Positions 1 through 7,954 of a stretch of DNA of 64,000 bases are shown here, one piece after another. The translations under genes and the position numbers were made by a program. The notes beneath the pieces are model-generated. The model did no database searches and was not told the origin of the DNA. It saw only the letters and a program-made list of their open reading frames with translations. Within the stretch, counting starts at the first letter, position 1. Each line of letters opens with the position of its first letter. Origin of the DNA: Sphingobium sp. JS3065 (GTDB taxonomy: Bacteria > Pseudomonadota > Alphaproteobacteria > Sphingomonadales > Sphingomonadaceae); contig NZ_CP102665.1 in assembly GCF_026427355.1 (NCBI RefSeq), positions 613,501 through 677,500 of the forward strand, in the 5' to 3' direction.

Positions 1-725
1 CCTCCCTTCGCAACGTCTTTTACGGTGGAATGACGATGCCAGCTCCACGGCTGCGCCGTGCGCGCGCCGCGTTGGGGTGCAATTTCATCCAGATTTACGG
101 GATGACGGAAAATAATGGGTCGACCTGTTATCTCACGCCAGCCGATCATGCCGAGGGAAGCGAGGAACTGCTTAAATCCTGCGGCCGGCCGCTTCCGCCG
201 ATCGAGATGAAAATCATGAACGCTGATGGCGAGGAAATGGCGACCGGAGAAATTGGGGAGGTCTGCATCAAGTCGCCCTCTCTGATGAGTGGATATTGGA
301 ACCGGGACGACATCGCCCAAGAGACGCATCATGGAGATTTTTATCGGACCGGGGATGCCGGCTATCGAGATGAAAACGGCTATCTTTTCCTGGTGGACCG
401 GACCAAGGACATGATCGTATCCGGTGGCGAAAACGTCTATCCGGCCGAGATTGAGCGCGTGCTTGTCGAGCATCCTGGCGTCGTCGAATTGTCGGTCATA
501 GGCGTTCCCGACGACCGCTGGGGCGAAGCGGTCAAAGCCGTGGTCGTGCGTGGCGACGATAATCTGACCGGCGACGAGCTGATCGCCTTCGCCAGAGGCA
601 AGATCGCGGGTTACAAGGTGCCCAAGAGCGTCGATTTCGTCGATGCATTGCCGCGCAACGCCAACGGCAAGATCCTCAAGCGCGAACTGCGCGATCGTTA
701 TCGCAACCGCGCGGACATGAGTTGA
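1..725 (+). CDS. Acyl-CoA synthetase (AMP-forming), C-terminal part, 5' end outside window
   Basis: This is the 3' part of an ANL-superfamily acid:CoA ligase, which activates a carboxylic acid to its acyl-CoA through an acyl-adenylate. The frame is open from base 3, so the real start lies upstream of the window and the ATG codons near base 30 are internal. Visible motifs are YGMTE (adenylate-binding), YRTGD followed by VDRTKDMI (hinge to the C-terminal lid domain), GGENVYP, and the lid lysine in NGKILKREL. It is the first visible gene of a run of acyl-CoA catabolic genes on the same strand. The substrate cannot be read from this fragment; fatty, aromatic or terpenoid acids are all possible. 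Confidence 0.9.
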   Translation, partial: SLRNVFYGGMTMPAPRLRRARAALGCNFIQIYGMTENNGSTCYLTPADHAEGSEELLKSCGRPLPPIEMKIMNADGEEMATGEIGEVCIKSPSLMSGYWNRDDIAQETHHGDFYRTGDAGYRDENGYLFLVDRTKDMIVSGGENVYPAEIERVLVEHPGVVELSVIGVPDDRWGEAVKAVVVRGDDNLTGDELIAFARGKIAGYKVPKSVDFVDALPRNANGKILKRELRDRYRNRADMS

Positions 726-765
726 CGCGGCCGACCGCAGACACAAGACTTGACTTTGATAGATA

Positions 766-778
766 GCATATTATACGC
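766..778. promoter_or_regulatory. AT-rich palindrome upstream of the acyl-CoA dehydrogenase operon (candidate operator)
   Basis: The sequence GCATATTATACGC lies 30 bp upstream of the acyl-CoA dehydrogenase start. It overlaps a perfect inverted repeat TATTAT-ACGC-ATAATA at 769-784. It differs at one base from the pattern GCATATNATATGC seen at 16712-16724. Related sites occur before other operons of this island (3902, 16814, 20022, 25972). That it is an operator is inferred from position and repetition only. Confidence 0.4.
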
Positions 779-808
779 ATAATAACAACTTTTGATAGGA
801 GAGGACGA

Positions 809-2032
809 ATGGACTTCGCGTTGAGCGAACGCACCCGGGCGTTGCTAGACCGTGTCCAGACGTTCATGGACGAACATATCTTCCCCAACGAAGCTCTGTA
901 CGAAGAGCAGTTGCGGGCTGATCCCAACAACCCGTGGATCGTGCCGCCGATCTTGCTCGAACTTCAGGCCAAGGCGAAGGCGGCGGGGCTTTGGACGATG
1001 CACATGCATGGCCATGGCGCGGGCCTGACCAATCTGGAATATGCGCCGGTCGCCGAACTGATGGGCCATGTTCATTGGGCGTCCGAAGTGTTCAATTGCA
1101 ACGCGCCCGATTCCGGCAATATGGACGTGCTCGCGCTCTACGGCTCGGAGGCGCAGAAAGAGCGTTGGCTCAAGCCCATGCTCAACGCCGAAATCAAGTC
1201 CTCATTCGTGATGACCGAACCGGGAGTCGCCAGTTCGGACGCCACCAACGTCGAAACGCGGATAACGCGCGATGGCGATGATTATGTCATCAACGGGCGC
1301 AAGTGGTGGATCACCAACGCCTATAATCCTCGCACCAAGCTGTTCATTGTCATGGGCAAGACCGACCCGGACGCACCCAAGCACCAGCAGCAGTCCCAGA
1401 TCCTGGTCGAGCCTGGTACCCCCGGCATCACGATATTGCGACCGTTGACGATCTTTGGATATCTGGACCAGCCGCATGGCCATGCCGAAATCATTTTCGA
1501 CAACGTCCGCGTCCCGGCTGAGAACATCATATTGGGCGAAGGCCGTGGCTTCGAGATTGCGCAGGGGCGCCTCGGCCCCGGCCGCATCCATCATTGCATG
1601 CGGATCATCGGCGTGTCTGAGAAGCTGCTGCGACTGATGTGCGAGCGGTTGTCGACCCGCGTCGCCTTCGGCAAGATTCTGGCGGATGACGGCGTCTGGC
1701 AAGAGCGCATTGCTCAAGCTCGATTCAACATAGAGATGAGCCGCCTTCTGGTGCTCAAGACCGCTTGGCTCATGGATACGGTGGGCGTCCAGAATGCCCG
1801 CAGCGAAATTTCGCAGATCAAGGTCATCGTACCCCGTTTGGCCCAGCAACTATGCGACATTGTGCAGCAGGCGTTCGGCGCGGCCGGCATGACCGACGAT
1901 TATGGCCTGGCCTATATGTATGCGCGTCTGCGTATCATGCGCATCGGCGACGGGCCGGACGAAGTGCATAACCGCCTGATCGCGCGCGCGGAGTTGGCCA
2001 AGTACAGGCACCTGCGTCCGGAGAAAAGCTGA
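809..2032 (+). CDS. Acyl-CoA dehydrogenase (ACAD10/11-like), 407 aa
   Basis: This is a full-length FAD-dependent acyl-CoA dehydrogenase that would introduce an alpha,beta double bond into an acyl-CoA. The family signature MTEPGVASSD (residues about 132-141) and the C-terminal helix region GDGPDEVHNRLIAR are visible. The start ATG has the purine-rich ribosome site GGAGAGGA 6-8 bases upstream. The gene overlaps the following kinase gene by one base (TGATG), so the two are probably translated together. In mammals ACAD10/ACAD11 fuse the same two domains in one chain, and in Pseudomonas the lva operon pairs LvaC with LvaA. The dehydrogenase may therefore act on hydroxyacyl-CoA esters after phosphorylation; this is inferred from context. 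Confidence 0.92.
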   Translation: MDFALSERTRALLDRVQTFMDEHIFPNEALYEEQLRADPNNPWIVPPILLELQAKAKAAGLWTMHMHGHGAGLTNLEYAPVAELMGHVHWASEVFNCNAPDSGNMDVLALYGSEAQKERWLKPMLNAEIKSSFVMTEPGVASSDATNVETRITRDGDDYVINGRKWWITNAYNPRTKLFIVMGKTDPDAPKHQQQSQILVEPGTPGITILRPLTIFGYLDQPHGHAEIIFDNVRVPAENIILGEGRGFEIAQGRLGPGRIHHCMRIIGVSEKLLRLMCERLSTRVAFGKILADDGVWQERIAQARFNIEMSRLLVLKTAWLMDTVGVQNARSEISQIKVIVPRLAQQLCDIVQQAFGAAGMTDDYGLAYMYARLRIMRIGDGPDEVHNRLIARAELAKYRHLRPEKS

Positions 2033-3117
2033 TGCCGGCAATTGACAGGCAAGCGACTTTTTCCGGCACTGAGGCGCCACCCGAACATCTGGCGCTCGAC
2101 GTGCCGCGGCTGGCCGCTTACATGGCCGACAAGATTCCGGAGCTTGGCGACGACTTTTCGGTGGAAAAGTTCAAGGGCGGCCAGTCCAACCCGACCTACA
2201 AGCTGACCGGCCGAGATGTTACCATCGTGCTGCGCCGGCGCCCGCCCGGCAAGCTGCTGGCGTCGGCACATGCGATTGACCGCGAATATAGGGTGATGGA
2301 GGCGGTGGGCCTCGCCGGCGTGCCCGCACCGCAAACCTACTTTTACTGCACCGACGAAAGCATCATCGGATCGGAATTCTATGTCGTCGGCTTCAATGAA
2401 GGGACGGTTTACTGGAACGCCGACATGCCGGGCGCGGCACCGGCGGATCGCGCCGCCGTCTATGAGGACATGAACGGGCGTATCGCCCAGATCCACGGGC
2501 TGGACTATGCGGCCTATGGCCTCGGCAGCCTGGCCAAGGTGGGCGGCTACGCGGCGCGCAACCTGTCGCGCTGGTCGAAGATTTATGCGGATTCGACGCT
2601 GGTCGACATCCCCGACATGGACTGGCTGATGGACGCCTTGCCCGACATGCTGCCAGCGGAAGAGCGGGTCTGCCTCGTTCATGGCGATTTTGGCCTGTAC
2701 AACGTCATCGTCGCCCCGGAAGAGCCCAAGATCAGCGCGATCATCGATTGGGAAATGGCGACGCTGGGGGATCCGTTCATCGACCTCGCCCATCATGTCC
2801 GCGCCTGGTGGGAAGTGCCTGACCCTGAAGGCGGCGCCGCCACCAGCTTGAAGGGCATGGACGTGGCCGCGCTCGGCATCCCGACAATGGACGAATATAT
2901 CGACCGCTACTGCCGGCGCATGGGCCTGACCGAGCTGCCGCACCGCCGCTTTTACCTAGGTTATGCCCAGTTTCGCAATGCGGCCATGGTGCAGGGCATT
3001 TTGAAGCGCGCGGCGATCGGCACCGCGTCCTCCGCGCGCGCGTCGATCCATCGCCAGGAACGGGTTTTCGAGATTGCCGCGCTGGCGCGGGCGACGCTGG
3101 AAGGGCGCGAAGCATGA
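2032..3117 (+). CDS. APH-like phosphotransferase (LvaA/ACAD10-kinase-like), 361 aa
   Basis: The protein has the aminoglycoside-phosphotransferase/choline-kinase fold. It shows the catalytic loop HGDFGLYN (H217, D219, N224) and the metal-binding IIDWEMATLGDP (D239). Family members next to acyl-CoA dehydrogenases phosphorylate 4-hydroxyacyl-CoA thioesters so that the hydroxyl can leave, as shown for LvaA in levulinate catabolism and for mammalian ACAD10/11. Its start overlaps the dehydrogenase stop and its own stop overlaps the next gene (ATGA), so it belongs to a tightly coupled operon. Antibiotic resistance is an unlikely role in this context. The substrate is inferred. Confidence 0.85.
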   Translation: MPAIDRQATFSGTEAPPEHLALDVPRLAAYMADKIPELGDDFSVEKFKGGQSNPTYKLTGRDVTIVLRRRPPGKLLASAHAIDREYRVMEAVGLAGVPAPQTYFYCTDESIIGSEFYVVGFNEGTVYWNADMPGAAPADRAAVYEDMNGRIAQIHGLDYAAYGLGSLAKVGGYAARNLSRWSKIYADSTLVDIPDMDWLMDALPDMLPAEERVCLVHGDFGLYNVIVAPEEPKISAIIDWEMATLGDPFIDLAHHVRAWWEVPDPEGGAATSLKGMDVAALGIPTMDEYIDRYCRRMGLTELPHRRFYLGYAQFRNAAMVQGILKRAAIGTASSARASIHRQERVFEIAALARATLEGREA

Positions 3118-3860
3118 AGCCATATTTCGATTTCACGGATAGGGTCGTCGTCGTCACCGGAGGCAGTCGAGGACTCGGCGCAGCGCTGTGCCGCGCCTTC
3201 GCGGAGCATGGCGCCGATGTGGTCATCGCCAGCCGAAAGCTGGAAAATTGCGAGAAACTGGCGCGTGAGATCGAGGCGAATACAGGTCGCCGTGCGCTGC
3301 CCATCGCCGTCCACGCGGGCAACTGGGCCGATCTCGAGCGGCTGGTCGAAACCGTCTATGCAGAGTTCGGACGAATCGACGTTCTGATCAACAATGCCGG
3401 CATGTCACCGATCGCCTCCTCATCGGTCGACACGCCCGAGGGACTGTTCGACAAGGTGATCGACGTCAACTTCAAAGGCCCTTTCCGCTTGACTGCGCTG
3501 GTCGGCAGCAGGATGGCGGCTCGCGACGGCGGCGCCATCATCAACATCACCTCGATCGGGGCGATCCGGCCGCAACCGGCCTACGGCCCCTATGCGGGCG
3601 CGAAGGCGGCACTCAATGCGGTTACAGAAGCGTTCGCCCATGAATATGCGCCCAAGGTCCGCGTCAACGCGATCATGCCCGGTAGCTTCCGGACGGACAT
3701 TGCCAAGAGCTGGGATCCATCCAAGGAGGCGTCGACGCCGGCCGCACTCAAACGCTTTGGCGAGCCTGAGGAGATTGTCGGCACCGTCATGTATCTGGCC
3801 GGCGACGCCAGCAGCTTTACGACCGGAGCGGTCATCCGGGTCGACGGCGGAAGACCGTAA
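3114..3860 (+). CDS. SDR-family oxidoreductase, 248 aa
   Basis: This is a classical short-chain dehydrogenase of typical length. It has the nucleotide-binding TGGSRGLGAA near residue 15, NNAG near residue 92, a catalytic Ser in ITSIGAIR and the YxxxK pair in YGPYAGAKAA. It would interconvert a hydroxyl and a keto group using NAD(P). It overlaps the upstream kinase gene by four bases (ATGA) and completes a ligase, dehydrogenase, kinase, SDR series. This order of functions matches the lva pathway, where an SDR oxidises the 3-hydroxyacyl-CoA product, but the true substrate is unknown. Confidence 0.88.
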   Translation: MKPYFDFTDRVVVVTGGSRGLGAALCRAFAEHGADVVIASRKLENCEKLAREIEANTGRRALPIAVHAGNWADLERLVETVYAEFGRIDVLINNAGMSPIASSSVDTPEGLFDKVIDVNFKGPFRLTALVGSRMAARDGGAIINITSIGAIRPQPAYGPYAGAKAALNAVTEAFAHEYAPKVRVNAIMPGSFRTDIAKSWDPSKEASTPAALKRFGEPEEIVGTVMYLAGDASSFTTGAVIRVDGGRP

Positions 3861-3901
3861 GAGGATCGTAAGAGGACCGTTTGCCGAAATTATATTCGCA
3901 A

Positions 3902-3914
3902 GCGTATTATATCT
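3902..3914. promoter_or_regulatory. AT-rich site upstream of the E1 alpha gene (candidate operator)
   Basis: GCGTATTATATCT lies about 95 bp before the TTG start of the 2-oxoacid dehydrogenase E1 alpha gene, in the 148-bp gap after the SDR. A second, inverted half-site (ATTATATTCGC) precedes it by two bases, giving an imperfect dyad from about 3889 to 3912. It resembles the site upstream of fbiC more closely than the perfect palindrome at 16712. Function is inferred. Confidence 0.35.
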
Positions 3915-4008
3915 TGATCCGCCGCCCGACTTCAAGCATGGTCCGCCAGCAGTGGGCTGGCTACCGGCATCAGCGCGCAGCACGGACTTCTGTGAAGAGG
4001 CTTAAACT

Positions 4009-4992
4009 TTGTCAAACTATCCCAAACCCGACGGTGCGACGCTGGTGGACATCTACCGTCGCGCCTCGCTCATCAAGCAGAATGACGAACGCACTATCCG
4101 CGCTCTCAAGGCCGGAAAGCTCGTCATGCCTTATTACAGCGGACGTGGGCAGGAGATCATCCCATCGGCCCTGTCGGTCAACCTGACGGACGAAGATTAT
4201 ATCAGCACCATCTATCGCGGCATCCATGACATGCTGGCGAAGGGTTATCCTCTCAAGGAGCTGTGGGCTGAAATCGCCGGTCGTGTCGACGGCACCTGCA
4301 AGGGCAAGGGCGGACCGATGCACCTGACCTGCCCGGAAAAAGGCATTATGGTGACGACCGGGATAGTCGGATCATCCATGCCGATCGCCAACGGCTTGGG
4401 CTGGGCCGCGAAGCTGGAGGGCAAGGGGCGAGTTTCAATCGCCAATTTCGGCGACGGCGCGGCGAATATCGGCGCCTTCCACGAGTCGCTGAACATGGCG
4501 GCGCTGTGGAAGCTGCCGGTCATCTTCCTGTGCCAGAACAACCGCTATGCGGAACACACGACTTTCGCTGATTCGACTGCCGTGCAGCAACTGTCGACCC
4601 GCGCCGCCGGATATAATATGCCCGGCATCACCGTCGACGGCAACGATCCCGATGCCATGTATGGCGCGGCGAAGGTCGCGGTCGAAAGAGCGCGGGCGGG
4701 CGAAGGTCCGACCCTGATCGAAGCGATGACGTTCCGCTTCAATGGCCACGTCTACGGCGACCCGGGCCATTATATCACCAAGGAAGAACATGCCGCCGCA
4801 GTCCAGGCCGATCCGGTGCCACGGCTGCGCGCGCGCCTGATCGCCGAAGGTCACGCGACCGAAGCGGAGATCGCACAGATCGAAAGCGACATTGCCGCTC
4901 GGCTCGAAGATGCTGTCGCCTTTGCGATGGACAGCGCCTTCCCCGATGTCACGGAGCTGAAACGCGACGTCTATGCCACCGAAATCGCGTGA
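4009..4992 (+). CDS. 2-oxoacid dehydrogenase E1 component, alpha subunit, 327 aa
   Basis: This is a thiamine-diphosphate-dependent E1 alpha subunit of the pyruvate/acetoin dehydrogenase type, which decarboxylates a 2-oxoacid (or cleaves acetoin) and passes the acyl group to a lipoyl domain. The ThDP motif runs from GDG (148-150) to NN (177-178). The start is TTG, supported by the ribosome site GAAGAGG eight bases upstream and by the family-typical length. E1 beta follows after seven bases. The AT-rich site in the upstream gap suggests separate control from the preceding operon. Acetoin, pyruvate and branched 2-oxoacids cannot be told apart from sequence alone. Confidence 0.9.
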   Translation: MSNYPKPDGATLVDIYRRASLIKQNDERTIRALKAGKLVMPYYSGRGQEIIPSALSVNLTDEDYISTIYRGIHDMLAKGYPLKELWAEIAGRVDGTCKGKGGPMHLTCPEKGIMVTTGIVGSSMPIANGLGWAAKLEGKGRVSIANFGDGAANIGAFHESLNMAALWKLPVIFLCQNNRYAEHTTFADSTAVQQLSTRAAGYNMPGITVDGNDPDAMYGAAKVAVERARAGEGPTLIEAMTFRFNGHVYGDPGHYITKEEHAAAVQADPVPRLRARLIAEGHATEAEIAQIESDIAARLEDAVAFAMDSAFPDVTELKRDVYATEIA

Positions 4993-4999
4993 GGATGCC

Positions 5000-5983
5000 A
5001 TGAGCGATACACAACAGTTGAACATGATTCAGGCCGTCAATCGCGCGATTGACGACGCCATGGCCGCCAGCGACAAAGTGCTGATGTTGGGTGAAGAGGT
5101 CGGCGACAAGGAAGGCGGTGGCATCGTCGGCGTCAGCAAGGGCCTGTCCTCCAAATATGGCGACGAACGGGTGCGGTCGACGCCGATTTCCGAACAGGCG
5201 ATCGTGGGCGCCGCCATCGGCGCGTCACTGGCTGGCTATCGGCCGATCGCCGAGATCATGCTGATGAACTTTACCCCGGTGTGCATGGACATGATCACCA
5301 ACCATGCGGCCAAGCTGCGTTTCATGTCAGGCGGCCAGACCCATGTGCCGATGGTGCTGCGGACCATGACCGGAACTGGATTTGGCACCGGCGGCCAGCA
5401 TTCCGACTATTTGGAAGCCTGGTATGCACACACGCCGGGTCTGAAGGTCGTCTGCCCGTCGAACCCTGCTGACGCCTATGGCTTGATGTTGTCAGCGATC
5501 GAGGATGACGATCCGGTCATCTGGATCGAGCCGATGGCGCTTTACTGGACGCCGGGCCCGGTGGATTTTGTCAAGGTGCCTCTTGGTAAAGCCAGGATCG
5601 CACGCGAGGGTGCGGACGTCACCATCATCGCCCATGCCCGCATGGTCGTTGAAAGCCTCACCGCCGCCGAGACGCTCGCGGCTGAAGGTGTCTCAGTTGA
5701 AGTGATCGACCTCCGCACGATTTCGCCGTGGGACCGGGACACCGTCTTCGCGTCGGTCGGCAAGACGGGTCGCGCCGTCGTGGTGCATGAGGCTGTGCGA
5801 GAATTTGGCGTTGGCGCAGAAATTAGCGCGGAGATCGCAGAGGCGTTTTTCGGCAAGCTCAAGGCCCCGGTCAAGCGGCTGGGCGGTCCTTTTGCGCCAG
5901 TGCCCTTCTCAAAGCCACTCGAGTCCGCCTATGCGCCAAATGCCGGCGGAATTGCCGACACCATTCGTTCCATTATCGCCTGA
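5000..5983 (+). CDS. 2-oxoacid dehydrogenase E1 component, beta subunit, 327 aa
   Basis: This is the partner subunit of the E1 heterotetramer. It carries the transketolase-like pyrimidine domain at the N-terminus (GEEVGDKEGG, STPISEQAIVGAA) and the C-terminal domain with IDLRTISPWD and VVHEAVREFG. The ATG at 5000 is chosen because GAGGA lies just upstream and overlaps the E1 alpha stop region. An upstream ATG at 4973 would overlap E1 alpha and lacks a ribosome site. The lipoyl-protein gene follows after 17 bases, so E1 alpha, E1 beta and the lipoyl carrier form one operon. No E3 gene is seen in the window. Confidence 0.9.
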   Translation: MSDTQQLNMIQAVNRAIDDAMAASDKVLMLGEEVGDKEGGGIVGVSKGLSSKYGDERVRSTPISEQAIVGAAIGASLAGYRPIAEIMLMNFTPVCMDMITNHAAKLRFMSGGQTHVPMVLRTMTGTGFGTGGQHSDYLEAWYAHTPGLKVVCPSNPADAYGLMLSAIEDDDPVIWIEPMALYWTPGPVDFVKVPLGKARIAREGADVTIIAHARMVVESLTAAETLAAEGVSVEVIDLRTISPWDRDTVFASVGKTGRAVVVHEAVREFGVGAEISAEIAEAFFGKLKAPVKRLGGPFAPVPFSKPLESAYAPNAGGIADTIRSIIA

Positions 5984-6000
5984 AGGAGCCCGTTACCCAT

Positions 6001-6231
6001 ATGTCGACCCAGATCCTGTTGCCAAAGCTCGGCTTTTCCATGAATGAAGGTGTGTTGGTCGAGTGGCTGGCGGCTGATGGCGCGACCGTGACCGAGGGCG
6101 ATCCGCTCTTCTCGCTGGAAAGCGACAAGTCGGTCAACGAGGTCGAAGCCCCCGCGTCGGGCACCCTCAAGATCCTGAAGGAGGTTGGCGAAACCTACGA
6201 GGTCGGCACGGTGCTGGGTGAGATCAGTTAG
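6001..6231 (+). CDS. Free-standing lipoyl-domain protein, 76 aa
   Basis: The whole protein is a single biotinyl/lipoyl domain. The likely lipoylated lysine is K43 in ESDKSVNEVEAP, and the fold-typical GFSMNEG and APASGTLK turns flank it. It would carry the acyl group from the adjacent E1 to an E2 acyltransferase. A normal E2 fuses one to three such domains to a subunit-binding domain and a catalytic domain; here the gene stops after the lipoyl domain. A catalytic-only E2 lies at 14997-15758, so the E2 function appears split in two genes. GAAGGAG precedes the start. The transposable element begins shortly after the stop, but the protein ends at a natural domain border. Confidence 0.88.
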   Translation: MSTQILLPKLGFSMNEGVLVEWLAADGATVTEGDPLFSLESDKSVNEVEAPASGTLKILKEVGETYEVGTVLGEIS

Positions 6232-6369
6232 AGCATCGCGCTGATTTTATGAATCGAGGGATTGAACGAACTCGCTGACGCTCGACTGGTGCCTGGGGGC
6301 TGGCGAGAATGACCCCCTGGTGGGAGGATTTGGTTGCTGAAGACCAACCCCTCACCAGGAGTTCATCCC

Positions 6370-7242
6370 ATGACAGACGTCACAGTAACGGTCAGCCCGC
6401 TGCGCCGTCGTATGATCGACGACATGAGCTTGCGCAACCTGTCCCCCGCCACGCAACGCTCCTATCTGCACGCGGTGACGAAGTTCAGTCGCTATTTCGG
6501 GCGATCACCGGATCGGCTGGGGCCTGAAGATGTCCGCGCATTTCAGGTCTATCTGGTGTCGCAGGGCATTTCCTGGGGCTCTTTGAACCAGATCGTATGC
6601 GCGCTTCGCTTTTTCTACGGCGTCACGCTGGATCGGGCGGAGATCCCGGAGCGGATCGTCTATGCGCGCATGCCGCGCAAGCTGCCAACGATCCTGAGCG
6701 CCGACGAGGTCGTGCGCTTCCTGGAGGCGGTGCCATCATTGAAGGCGCGCGCCGCACTGACCACCGCCTATGCCGCAGGATTGCGCGCCTCTGAAGCTGC
6801 AAGTCTGAAGGTTACGGACATCGACAGCGACCGGATGGTGATCCAGGTTCGCCACGGCAAGGGCGCCAAGGATCGTACGGTCATGCTCTCGGCGCAGTTG
6901 CTTGGGATCCTGCGGACTTATTGGCGGCTCGCCCACCCGCAGGATTTTCTGTTCCCCGGACGCAGCGCCGATACGCCGATCACCACGACCTGTCTTCACG
7001 CCGCCTGCCGGTCAGCCACCAAGGCGGCAGGATTGACCAAGCGGGTCAGCGTTCACACGCTGCGGCATAGTTTCGCGACGCACCTGCTCGAGAACGGGGT
7101 CGATATCCGGATCATCCAGGTTTTGCTCGGGCACAGCCAGCTATCGACGACGGCGCGCTACACCCATGTCGCGACGACCACGATCGCCACGACTCAAAGC
7201 CCGCTCGACCGTCTCAGCCTGGACGTGGTGCCGCCCAGCTGA
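6370..7242 (+). CDS. Tyrosine recombinase/integrase of an IS91-type element, 290 aa
   Basis: This is a phage-integrase-family site-specific recombinase. It has an N-terminal SAM-like core-binding domain (about residues 10-95) and a C-terminal catalytic domain. The catalytic Arg is in YAAGLRASE, and HTLRHSFATHLLENG, LLGHSQLSTTARYTHV supply the box II His, Arg, His and the nucleophile Tyr. The ATG at 6370 is preferred over 6334 because CCAGGAG lies eight bases upstream. Such integrases travel with IS91-family transposases. The gene looks intact. Confidence 0.88.
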   Translation: MTDVTVTVSPLRRRMIDDMSLRNLSPATQRSYLHAVTKFSRYFGRSPDRLGPEDVRAFQVYLVSQGISWGSLNQIVCALRFFYGVTLDRAEIPERIVYARMPRKLPTILSADEVVRFLEAVPSLKARAALTTAYAAGLRASEAASLKVTDIDSDRMVIQVRHGKGAKDRTVMLSAQLLGILRTYWRLAHPQDFLFPGRSADTPITTTCLHAACRSATKAAGLTKRVSVHTLRHSFATHLLENGVDIRIIQVLLGHSQLSTTARYTHVATTTIATTQSPLDRLSLDVVPPS

Positions 7243-7252
7243 GGCCGCCGCT

Positions 7253-7846
7253 GTGCGTCCGGAGCTGGAGGTGGCGGATATATTCCGCCGCCATGGCCCT
7301 CCTTACCGCATTGCCCATGACGGCCACCTTGGCCGCGTTGAACGGCGCGTCATGGCGGCGATCGAGCTGTGCCGGACCCCAGCGCTCGGCGGCCATGTCG
7401 AGGCCTGCGACAACTGCGGCCATAGCCGGGTCTCGTACAATAGTTGCCGCAATCGGCACTGCCCAAAGTGTCAGGGGATCGCGCGCGAACGATGGCTGGC
7501 CGCGCGCGAAGCCGACCTTCTGCCGGTGCCCTATTTCCACGTCGTATTCACCGTGCCCGCCGAGGTTGCGGCGATCGCCTATCAAAACAAAGTTCTGGTC
7601 TACGCCATCTTGTTCGACGCGGTGGCCGAGACGCTCAAGACGCTCGGCGCTGATCCCAAGCATCTCGGCGGCGAGCTCGGCTTTATCGCCATTCTTCATA
7701 CCTGGGGGCAGACGCTCACGCACCATCCGCATATCCACTGCCTCGTTCCGGGCGGCGCACTGTCGGCCGACGGCTCCCGTTGGATCACCTGTAAACCGCG
7801 CTTCTTTCTACCGATCCCCGTGCTCTCGCGCCTTTTCCGCCTGTGA
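7253..7846 (+). pseudogene. IS91-family transposase, N-terminal part, interrupted by IS21
   Basis: This is the N-terminal half of a rolling-circle transposase. It carries the zinc-binding region CDNCGHSRVSYNSC followed by RHCPKCQ and the metal-binding HUH-type motif HHPHIHCLVPGG. The likely start is GTG at 7253, just after the integrase stop. The frame runs into the IS21 end at 7842 and stops there. Removing the IS21 and one copy of the 7-bp repeat restores the continuous frame VLSRLFRRLFLARL into the part at 10337. Confidence 0.88.
7835..7841. repeat. 7-bp target-site duplication, left copy (TTCCGCC)
   Basis: TTCCGCC directly precedes the TGT end of the IS21-type element and is repeated exactly at 10337-10343 after its ACA end. 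IS21-family elements generally duplicate 4-8 bp. The repeat lies inside the IS91 transposase frame. Confidence 0.88.
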
Positions 7847-7954
7847 ATAAGCCTGCAATGTTGACCCCAGTTTTGGGGTGATGGGCGTCCAAAGTTGACC
7901 CCCTGAACGGTTGCGGTTCAGGCTCTTGCACTTTGCTGCGGGAGCGGGTGGGAG

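Noticed and set aside
1202..2943. Long minus-strand open frames of 215 and 343 codons
   Set aside because: They are antisense to the acyl-CoA dehydrogenase and kinase genes, show no recognisable domain, and reflect the GC-rich codon pattern.
2032..3117. Aminoglycoside resistance kinase
   Set aside because: The APH fold is kept, but overlap with an acyl-CoA dehydrogenase points to hydroxyacyl-CoA phosphorylation.
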